From: JAFGXT01 sp963677165
GTDB taxonomy: Bacteria > Verrucomicrobiota > Lentisphaeria > Victivallales > SZUA-371
NCBI GenBank assembly: GCA_963677165.2
Contig: CAXXSX010000002.1
Location: 372,001 to 436,000 of the forward strand
DNA: 64,000 nucleotides
Reading direction: 5' to 3'
This document shows, piece after piece, positions 57,645-64,000 of this stretch (the stretch's first letter is position 1; each line of letters starts with the position of its first letter). Below the pieces are notes generated by a model. The model searched no databases and was not told the origin of the DNA. It worked only from the letters and a program-made list of their open reading frames with translations. Position numbers and translations under genes: made by a program.

Positions 57645-58410
57645 TTTTGACATAAAGAAAACAGGCTTTAAGAATGCGGTCGACGCCGTAAAGCTGATGT
57701 CTCTGCCTCCGAATCTTCAGAAGAAATATGTTTCCCGGATTGGACGCCTGGTCATTGGCCAGACAAAGAAAAATGTAAAAGACCAGAAAACGGTAAGTGG
57801 GGCTCCGATGGCTCCCCGGGCAAAAACCAAGAAAAAAATCTCCAGAATGGAAGCCCAGGGCAAAAAAGTCAAACTTACTGCCCGGGATAACAAAGCCATG
57901 CTGAAAGGAATGGTCAAGGGCAGAGTTATTGGAGTCAGGCTTCAGGGGAACGATCACGCAAGAGTCGACTTTTTTCGAAATGCAGGTCTGATAGGTTGGA
58001 AACACCAGCACGGCTATCGGGACACTTACGAAGCATACGATTATCCGAAAACATTCGACACGTCAAAAGTTCAAACCAGGCTCAATAAAGAAGTTTCCAA
58101 AGAGCAATGTACGGCGAATATGGCTGCCACGCTGATCCGGCTGGATCATTTGCCTCCTTGGGCTCGGGATCTTCCTTCCGGAACGGCGGCAAAACTTCGT
58201 TATGTCATGCAGCGGGTAAACAGAAAACAGGCTCTGTTTTTGATCGCAAAAGGAAAAGAGAAAACAAGCAAATCGACGCATGTTTACAAAATACCGGCAC
58301 GTCCGTTCCTGGGAGCAAATGATGAACAGGTCAGCCGGTTCGGTGATGTAATTATGAATTCCCTGGAGGAACGTTTCCGGGCAAAACAACACGCAAATTT
58401 ATTAATTTAG
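57637..58410 (+). CDS. S: Tail completion/virion morphogenesis protein, P2 gpS-like
   Basis: 257 residues starting at ATG 57637 (an ATG one codon upstream is possible). The late motif IPARPFLGANDEQV is diagnostic of gpS/virion-morphogenesis proteins. The protein is about 100 residues longer than P2 gpS because of a central insert (roughly 95-190). Confidence 0.78.
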   Translation: MIDFDIKKTGFKNAVDAVKLMSLPPNLQKKYVSRIGRLVIGQTKKNVKDQKTVSGAPMAPRAKTKKKISRMEAQGKKVKLTARDNKAMLKGMVKGRVIGVRLQGNDHARVDFFRNAGLIGWKHQHGYRDTYEAYDYPKTFDTSKVQTRLNKEVSKEQCTANMAATLIRLDHLPPWARDLPSGTAAKLRYVMQRVNRKQALFLIAKGKEKTSKSTHVYKIPARPFLGANDEQVSRFGDVIMNSLEERFRAKQHANLLI

Positions 58411-58442
58411 TTTAACCGCAACAAAAAAAGGAAATTGGAAGA

Positions 58443-59576
58443 ATGGCTACAGGTTCAGTATCAGTTGTTCAAGTCAACAACATGCAGGGCTCGTTTGACG
58501 AAGTCGAAAGACTTTTTCTTTACATCGGGCGTTCCGGAAACTCCGAAACTCTTGGAGAAATCATTTCCGTCAGTGCGTCAAGCGATCTTGATGAACTGTT
58601 CGGTGAAGATGACTCTGAGCTAAAAACTCAGATCAGTGCCGCAATTGTGAATTCCAGGACCGATAACTTTGTCTGCTATGCGATCGGCATAGATCCGGAC
58701 GATGCCGAGGATCCGGATGATTGGAAGGATGCCGTATATTACGCACTGGAAAAACCGAACGATCTCAACGTTGAAGCGATCTGTCTTTGTTCGCCGGTTA
58801 CAACCAATGCGGAGGTTGAAGCCTGTTATACTTGTGCGACTAAATGCCTAACCAGCTATGCCAAGTTTGTCACGGTCTTCGCTGCAGTTAAAGGCATTGA
58901 TCCGGCAACTCAATCCTGGAGTGATTATATTTCCGAACTTGGAACTTTGGTCAACGGCGTTGCAGCCGATCGTGTGTGTCTGGTTCCTTTGCTGCATGGC
59001 AATAACCTTGGTGTGGTTGCCGGCAGACTCTGTGATCCGGCAGTAACAGTTGCCGATACTCCGATGCGTGTGGCAACCGGCGCACTGATTTCCCTTGGTG
59101 ATGATCCGGTCGACGTGAATGGATCCGATCTGGATTCCGCTACGATATCGGCTCTGGCATCCGCGCGTTTCAGTGTTCCGCAATGGTATACCGGTTACGA
59201 TGGCATGTATTGGGCTGATCATTGTACTCTTGATGTTGAGGCCGGTGATTTTCAGGCTTATGAAAACCGGCGTGTTTTGGATTATTGCGCCAGGCGTGTG
59301 CGGACTCTGGCCATTGGTCGTGTTGCCGATCGGCGTCTGAATTCTACCGCAAAATCGATTGCGGCAAACAAGACTTATTTCATGCGGCCATTGCGTGAAG
59401 CTTCACATTCGGTAACTCTGGCCGGACAGGAAATGCCAGGGATTATCAAGCCTCCGGAAGATGAGGATATCACGATCGAATGGGAAAGTAACACCTCAGT
59501 GATTATTTCCATTGCCGCACGACCTTACAATTGTCCGAAAAAGATAACCCTTTATCTCGGACTGGATATGTCCTGA
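58443..59576 (+). CDS. FI: Contractile tail sheath protein (gpFI position, DUF2586-like)
   Basis: 377 residues. MATGSVSVVQVNNMQGSFDE followed by RLFLYIGRSG matches the DUF2586-type sheath proteins of HP1/K139-like phages, not P2 FI itself. The C-terminal SVIISIAARPYNCPKKITLYLGLDMS is the usual sheath strand. It forms the contractile outer tail tube. Confidence 0.82.
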   Translation: MATGSVSVVQVNNMQGSFDEVERLFLYIGRSGNSETLGEIISVSASSDLDELFGEDDSELKTQISAAIVNSRTDNFVCYAIGIDPDDAEDPDDWKDAVYYALEKPNDLNVEAICLCSPVTTNAEVEACYTCATKCLTSYAKFVTVFAAVKGIDPATQSWSDYISELGTLVNGVAADRVCLVPLLHGNNLGVVAGRLCDPAVTVADTPMRVATGALISLGDDPVDVNGSDLDSATISALASARFSVPQWYTGYDGMYWADHCTLDVEAGDFQAYENRRVLDYCARRVRTLAIGRVADRRLNSTAKSIAANKTYFMRPLREASHSVTLAGQEMPGIIKPPEDEDITIEWESNTSVIISIAARPYNCPKKITLYLGLDMS

Positions 59577-59602
59577 TAAACAAATTTTGAAGGAGATTAT
59601 AT

Positions 59603-60061
59603 ATGAGTACTCAAAGATTTAACGGACTGAGCTTTGACATCGATCTCGGAGATTTCTCGGTTCATGTCAAGAAGTTTTCGCTTGAGATCACTGATAACTC
59701 AGCCATCGCAAAGCGGAACGGTAAACCAAGTGGCTATGTTCTCGGTGACTGTGAAGCTTCAGGAGAAATTGTTGTTTTTCGTGATGGACTTAAGGCATTT
59801 ACCGCTGCAGCGAAAGAAGCCGGCAGTTTTCAGGAGATGGCAACATTCGACATCAACAGCTATGCAAAGGTTGGTGATGATGAACTCAAAATTGAGGCAT
59901 TCGACTGCAAGATCAAACTCAGTTCTTTGTTGGACATCGATGAGACCAGTACCGATGAAACAGAGTTCTCTCTGCCGTATGATGTAACCGGATCTGATTT
60001 CGTCAAAATTGACGGCGTTCCTTACGCCCCGACTGACGATGATGAAGAAACCAGCTCTTAA
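59603..60061 (+). CDS. FII: Tail tube protein (gpFII position, DUF2597-like)
   Basis: 152 residues. SFDIDLGDFSVHVKKFSLEI and KRNGKPSGYVLGDCEASGEI match the tube proteins that accompany DUF2586 sheaths. It polymerises inside the sheath along the tape measure. Good AAGGAG ribosome site. Confidence 0.8.
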   Translation: MSTQRFNGLSFDIDLGDFSVHVKKFSLEITDNSAIAKRNGKPSGYVLGDCEASGEIVVFRDGLKAFTAAAKEAGSFQEMATFDINSYAKVGDDELKIEAFDCKIKLSSLLDIDETSTDETEFSLPYDVTGSDFVKIDGVPYAPTDDDEETSS

Positions 60062-60089
60062 TTCACACTAACATAAAGGAAATATTGCC

Positions 60090-60353
60090 ATGGCTGAAAA
60101 AAAAATAATACTGGGAGTCGGAAATGACGAACTCAACTTCAACGTCAATACCGACAATTTCAACCGTTATACGAACGAATTAACCCCGGATAACAAGGTG
60201 CTTCCTGCAAAGAAATTTCTTCGCAGGAGTCTGGTCGGCAAAGAACAGGCTGAACTTCTGGATGAACTGATGGACAAAGGACTCACTCTGAATATGGTCG
60301 GAGAACTTATTCAGGAGTTCCAGGGCGAGATTGAGATCGCGGTAAAAAAATAA
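60090..60353 (+). CDS. E: Tail assembly chaperone, gpE-like (0-frame product)
   Basis: 87 residues, in the position of P2 gpE between tube and tape measure genes. The 0-frame product ends ...EIAVKK-stop right after a 7-A run at 60344-60350, where a -1 frameshift can extend it (see gpE-E'). Confidence 0.82.
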   Translation: MAEKKIILGVGNDELNFNVNTDNFNRYTNELTPDNKVLPAKKFLRRSLVGKEQAELLDELMDKGLTLNMVGELIQEFQGEIEIAVKK

Positions 60354-60529
60354 ACGCCCAGATCCGGGCATATAAACGGGATGAAGGCTCTCTTGGTCTG
60401 CTTTCCATATATGTCCGGAAATGGTTCCCCGGGCGTGAAGTCGATGACGAATCAATGGCTGAAGCGGCGTACCTGGAATGGGACTTCTGGGAAAAGCTTG
60501 GGAATATGCTGGGAGGAAAAGAAAATTAG
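60090..60529 (+). CDS. E+E': Tail assembly chaperone frameshift product, gpE-E'-like
   Basis: At A AAA AAA (60344-60350) in frame GTA AAA AAA TAA, a -1 slip continues as ATA AAC GCC CAG... and stays open to TAG at 60527-60529, adding about 59 residues (INAQIRAYKRDEGSLGLLSI... ending WDFWEKLGNMLGGKEN). The LGLLSIYVRKW stretch is typical of E'-type tails. P2 and lambda-like phages make the equivalent fusion by -1 slippage. The fusion has about 146 residues in total. Confidence 0.82.
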
Positions 60530-60681
60530 AGCTTTGCTGTTTTTTTGCGGAGTTTGTTTATCAGCTTAATCCTTCGCGGATCTCTTGAATTCGCAAACAG
60601 AATTAACCAGGCATTATGCAACGCTTTAGGCAGCATAAGTAAAAAGATAATTGCGATTATAAGCATGACAAAGCCAAACAT
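60526..60681 (-). CDS. Antisense 51-residue membrane peptide (candidate moron)
   Basis: ATG 60681 with CAGGAG ribosome site opens a 51-residue protein: one membrane span at residues 2-18 (MFGFVMLIIAIIFLLMLPKA) and a basic tail (NSRDPRRIKLINKLRKK). It lies on the opposite strand to the tail operon, between gpE' and the tape measure gene, has its own near-consensus promoter, and its stop overlaps the E' stop. This is the classic layout of a lysogen-expressed moron. A role such as superinfection exclusion is a guess. Confidence 0.75.
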   Translation of the reverse strand: MFGFVMLIIAIIFLLMLPKALHNAWLILFANSRDPRRIKLINKLRKKTAKL

Positions 60682-60707
60682 GGCAAAAACTCCTGTGTTT
60701 ATAACAA

Positions 60708-60735
60708 ATTATAGCATGAATTAGATATAAGTCAA
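60708..60735 (-). promoter_or_regulatory. Promoter of the antisense membrane peptide
   Basis: Minus strand -35 TTGACT (60730-60735), 16-base spacer, -10 TATAAT (60708-60713). The -35 box lies just before the tape measure start codon (60745), so the two units are packed with no spare DNA. Confidence 0.8.
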
Positions 60736-60744
60736 GGAAACATC

Positions 60745-63096
60745 ATGACTGGCAGCGCTATCGAAAAACTGTATTTTTCAATTGGTCTGATCGACAAGGT
60801 GACAGGTCCTTCAAAAGGCGTCACGAAAGCGATCAATCAGATCCAGCGATCAATCAAGCAGGGATTGTCTTCCATGGCTATTGGAGGCGGTACTGTCTAT
60901 GCTACAGCTAAAAGCATTCTCGGCCTGACTGATAACGCCCGGGATTTCAACAAAGCTCTGAAAGAAGTCGATTCTCTTGATGTCAAACAGAAGGAATTGA
61001 AAGCCCTGGGAAACGCAAGTAAAAGATTCGCGCTTGATTTTGGCGGTTCTGCTGCCGATGTCGTCCGCTCTGGATACGATATCCAAAGTTCCATCAACGG
61101 CCTGGACAACGGCGAACTTGGAAAATTTACTTATGCCGGAGCAGTACTGGCCAAAGGAACAAAATCAACTGCTGCAGAGATCACCGATTACACCGGCACC
61201 ATGTATGGAATTTTTGAGTCCACTGCAAAGAAGATGGGGAAAACCAAGTGGATTGAGCAGATGACCGGCCAGACCGCAACAGCAGTTCGAATGTTCAAAA
61301 CAACCGGTTCAAAAATGGCTGAAGCTTTTTCCCGGTTAGGATCTGCAGGCGAAAAAGCCGGAATAAAGATGGCTGATCAAATGGCAATCATGGGAACACT
61401 GGGAGCAACAATGAGCGGATCTGAATCCGCTACTCGTTTTAATGCGTTTATCCAGGGCATTGGCAAAGCACAAAAAGCGCTGAAACTCAAATTCACTGAC
61501 CCATCAGGAAAAATGCTTCCGGTTGTTGAGATCCTTGAGAGAATCAAAGCAAGTAAATTTGGAGATATGAGCAACATTGCCAACCAGGACGCTTTGAAAA
61601 ATGCCTTTGGAACGAAAGAAGCTGTCCAGTTTGTTCAGAATCTCATGGATAAGACCGGTCAATTAAAAAAATCTATGAATGAACTGAGCCAGGTAAAAGG
61701 AATGGATCCAGCAATTAAAATGGCAAAGACCATGGTTGATGAAACAGATAAGATGCAGGGAATGTGGGATGTTATGAAAATTACTTTTGGCAGCATTCTC
61801 TTGCCTGGAGTTTACATGACTTTTTCTGCTTTGTCCAAACTGGGGCAAGGGCTGATCTGGCTTATGGATATGTTTCCTCCTTTGCGCTGGGCAATTGCCA
61901 GTGTTGTTGCAATGATCACTGTACTGGCGATCAGCTGGGGAACAATGAAAATTGTTATGGGCGTCGGAGCTATATTTAATGCAATTGCAATCAAGCTTCG
62001 CATCATGCGTATTGCTCTATGGAAAGCGAATGTCATTACCGGCAACATGACAAAAACTCAAAAGCTGGCAGCCATAGCCAACTGGCTTTATCAAAAGAGC
62101 ATTACAGGAGTTACTTCCGCAGTGAACTTCTTACGCCTTAATTTAATTTGGAAGAAAGCGGTTGAATACGGCAGTGCTGCTGCTACCTGGCTGGTGACAA
62201 CGGCGCAGGCAGCTATGGCTTTAGGTTTCTGGGGAAGTTGCGCTGCCGTTTGGGGATTTACCGTTGCTTTGCTGGCATGTCCGATTACCTGGATTGTCAT
62301 AGGAATTGTTGCTCTGATCGGAGCTTTGGTCGCATGTATTTATTACTGGGATGAGATTTGTGATTTTGTCGTAAAATATGCTGATTACCTGTTAATGATG
62401 CTGGGTCCGATCGGCTGGGTCATCGCTGCCTTTAGAAACTGGGACAAAATTGTTGATGTACTGAAAAATATCTGGGGATGGTTCAAAAAGGCATGCCCGA
62501 ATATAGCGAATCTGATTGAAAAACTATTCTCGATCTGGTGGTCGGGAGTAACCGGCATATGGACTTTCTGGAAAGGAGTATGGAATTCAATAAGTGGATT
62601 CTTCTCCGGAGTATGGAACGGCATCATTGATACTTTGGCTGAAGGATTCTTATGGATTGCCAATCTCGGTTCATCTGTCTGGAACGGTTTACTGGAAGGC
62701 TGCAGGGAATTCAATGAATATCTGGCAAATATGCTCTTGCCTGTTGTCCAAATGGTAGGAGGCTGGCTTGAATGGCTGGGTAATATTCCCGGTAAAATTT
62801 GGGGTGCAATAACATCTATGTTTTCGGGGCTTGACGGATGGATTGGAAAAGTCCTCCGGACGGTTGCTAAAATTCCAGGACTGGGTTTTCTGGATCCTGA
62901 TGTTCAGGTAAACCAGCCAAAAGTCGAACAGCCGGTTGTTTCATCGGTAACAGATGCCAGGAAAAAGGATGTGAACGCAGGAGGGCTCCGGAGCACAACC
63001 AATAATCGTACCACTAATTATGGTGGAGTAACTATTAATACCTCAAGTGCGGTCGGACCCGGTCAGCTTGAAGATATGTGGGCATTACAGGGATGA
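60745..63096 (+). CDS. T: Tail tape measure protein, gpT-like
   Basis: 783 residues. A helical TP901-type N-terminal part (about 40-340, LGTMYGIFESTAKKMGKTK-type repeats) is followed by hydrophobic segments (about 375-420 and 475-545) expected of tape measures that enter the host membrane, then Trp-rich repeats (FWKGVWNSISGFFSGVWNGI) and a Ser/Thr tail. Its length sets tail length. It overlaps the next gene by ATGA. Confidence 0.88.
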   Translation: MTGSAIEKLYFSIGLIDKVTGPSKGVTKAINQIQRSIKQGLSSMAIGGGTVYATAKSILGLTDNARDFNKALKEVDSLDVKQKELKALGNASKRFALDFGGSAADVVRSGYDIQSSINGLDNGELGKFTYAGAVLAKGTKSTAAEITDYTGTMYGIFESTAKKMGKTKWIEQMTGQTATAVRMFKTTGSKMAEAFSRLGSAGEKAGIKMADQMAIMGTLGATMSGSESATRFNAFIQGIGKAQKALKLKFTDPSGKMLPVVEILERIKASKFGDMSNIANQDALKNAFGTKEAVQFVQNLMDKTGQLKKSMNELSQVKGMDPAIKMAKTMVDETDKMQGMWDVMKITFGSILLPGVYMTFSALSKLGQGLIWLMDMFPPLRWAIASVVAMITVLAISWGTMKIVMGVGAIFNAIAIKLRIMRIALWKANVITGNMTKTQKLAAIANWLYQKSITGVTSAVNFLRLNLIWKKAVEYGSAAATWLVTTAQAAMALGFWGSCAAVWGFTVALLACPITWIVIGIVALIGALVACIYYWDEICDFVVKYADYLLMMLGPIGWVIAAFRNWDKIVDVLKNIWGWFKKACPNIANLIEKLFSIWWSGVTGIWTFWKGVWNSISGFFSGVWNGIIDTLAEGFLWIANLGSSVWNGLLEGCREFNEYLANMLLPVVQMVGGWLEWLGNIPGKIWGAITSMFSGLDGWIGKVLRTVAKIPGLGFLDPDVQVNQPKVEQPVVSSVTDARKKDVNAGGLRSTTNNRTTNYGGVTINTSSAVGPGQLEDMWALQG

Positions 63097-63434
63097 GTAC
63101 ATACAGCGACATACAGATAAAAGACGACGATGTTAATATTGACGACAACACCCAGGCAACAATAATCTATGACTTGGACGTAATTGCACAGGATCTGATT
63201 CATGCGATCCGGGAAAGCGGTTACCTGGTTGAATGTGTGGCAGAGCGTTCTCAGGAACGGCGTCAGCTACTGTTGCAAAAAATCATTCTACTGGTTGAAG
63301 ATGACGAACGGATTATACCGGGTACCGTTACGATCACTGCGTCGGAAGATAATTTTACAGATAACAAGGGCGTGTGGAATTTGACTGCCACTACATACGA
63401 ATTCGGAACAACCAGCCTTGAGCTGTCTTCATAG
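63093..63434 (+). CDS. Baseplate-region protein (DUF2590-like)
   Basis: 113 residues from ATG 63093, which overlaps the tape measure stop (ATGA); a GTG at 63078 is possible. The pattern VIAQDLIHAIRESGYLVE and RRQLLLQKIILLVEDDERIIPGT resembles DUF2590-type proteins found beside baseplate genes of K139-like phages. It is likely the gpW/gp25-like baseplate wedge part or a close neighbour of it. Confidence 0.65.
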   Translation: MSTYSDIQIKDDDVNIDDNTQATIIYDLDVIAQDLIHAIRESGYLVECVAERSQERRQLLLQKIILLVEDDERIIPGTVTITASEDNFTDNKGVWNLTATTYEFGTTSLELSS

Positions 63435-63443
63435 GAGTATAAC

Positions 63444-64000
63444 ATGAGTTTGACACTTGATGACTTAACCACAGAACAGCAGCTGTTCGCTGATGCCCTG
63501 GAAGAAGCAGGAATGCCGATCACAGAAGATGACATCAAAGAGGTTCTTCAGGAGATTGCAGATGATTCGAATTTGGACATTGCTAATACCAGCCAGTATT
63601 CAGCTTTTTGGAACTTTTGCCAGGAGGCAATCATTTCTCCGACTGAATTCCTGACTGCGTTTCTGATCAAGAACACAATGCCTGGACTATATGTTAAAAC
63701 TGCAGAAGGAGAGATGCTTGATATTATTGCCTGGGGCTATGAAATAACACGTAATGAAGCGGTAAAAATGCAAGGTGAACTTACGTTTTCCAGATCAAGT
63801 TCGGAACAAGCGGTAACAATTCCTGCCGGCACAATAGTCCGGACTATTGAAATTAACTCCAATATTTATCGAGTATCTACTATTGACGATGCGGTGCTGG
63901 AAGAAGGCGTCAGTTCTTTACGTGTGTTGTGTGAAGCAGAGGAAGCAGGTAGTGCATATAATCTAGCTGCATCATATTTTTCAATATTGGATTCCGATGT
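63444..64000 (+). CDS. J: Baseplate J-like protein, N-terminal part (cut by window edge)
   Basis: 185 codons from ATG 63444 (AGGAGT ribosome site) run off the window. The start MSLTLDDLTTEQQLFADALE, then GEMLDIIAWGYEI, AGTIVRTIEINSNIYRVS and AGSAYNLAA match gpJ/Mu gp47-type baseplate wedge proteins. It follows the tape measure module. Confidence 0.82.
   Translation, partial: MSLTLDDLTTEQQLFADALEEAGMPITEDDIKEVLQEIADDSNLDIANTSQYSAFWNFCQEAIISPTEFLTAFLIKNTMPGLYVKTAEGEMLDIIAWGYEITRNEAVKMQGELTFSRSSSEQAVTIPAGTIVRTIEINSNIYRVSTIDDAVLEEGVSSLRVLCEAEEAGSAYNLAASYFSILDSD

Noticed and set aside
60381..60569. Independent plus-strand gene after gpE
   Set aside because: The frame that looks like E' is reached only by the -1 slip at the A-run; the other frame over this stretch has no ribosome site or family pattern.

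Overview
The window looks like chromosomal DNA of a Lentisphaerota (Victivallales-like) bacterium or a close PVC relative. This rests on gene style, not on a marker gene. Clues are a pseudopilin ending in the H-x9-DG form that is so abundant in that phylum, a DUF4838 protein, a GH42-like enzyme, sugar isomerase/oxidoreductase cassettes and a GntR-LacI hybrid regulator.

Layout. 1-16.3 kb is ordinary chromosome: the start of a RapA-like gene (cut by the window edge), oligoendopeptidase F, a large secreted chitinase with two GH18 domains, a lone DppC-type permease, a TPR protein, a type IV AbiE toxin-antitoxin pair, two membrane proteins, a PhoB/PhoR-like two-component pair, and an HTH-PTS-IIA fusion coupled to a CPA2 antiporter with CBS domains. 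16.4-20.6 kb is a damaged zone: a lipoprotein gene with a stop at codon 4, a gene cut by an insertion, a 3.0-kb transposon carrying two different DDE integrases and two small HTH genes, and the stub of a pseudopilin gene. 21-34.3 kb is a carbohydrate-use locus (AraC, two paralogous isomerases of which one is truncated, GH42-like enzyme, DUF4838 protein, pseudopilin, GntR-LacI regulator, Gfo/Idh/MocA dehydrogenase, GH94 stub, MurQ/GKRP-like protein). 34.3-36.6 kb is a graveyard of a mobile element: a possible structured RNA, small phage-like genes, a frameshifted gene, and fragments of a PIF1-like helicase and a secretin.

From about 36.73 kb to the end lies a P2-type (P2/HP1/K139-like myovirus) prophage. 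Its left end is the 3' end of a tRNA gene (probably tRNA-Ser) next to the integrase. Then come a cargo membrane protein, a repressor with operators, a CII-like regulator, a primase-helicase, an array of 12 GGTTAC repeats beside a winged-helix gene and a ParB-like gene, an early operon of small genes with an ASCH protein, a secreted nuclease, an amidoligase plus gamma-glutamylcyclotransferase pair, a RelE/Xre toxin-antitoxin pair, an Ogr-like activator, and the P2-order late genes P | O N M L R S FI FII E T, then baseplate genes running off the window.

Most notable: a 51-residue membrane-peptide gene with its own near-consensus promoter lying antisense inside the tail operon; a conserved-looking A AAA AAA -1 frameshift for gpE/E'; the GGTTAC array; the dual-coding two-integrase transposon; the amidoligase/cyclotransferase pair; and the absence of the portal gene where P2-like phages carry it. 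Everything here was read by eye; no database search was run.
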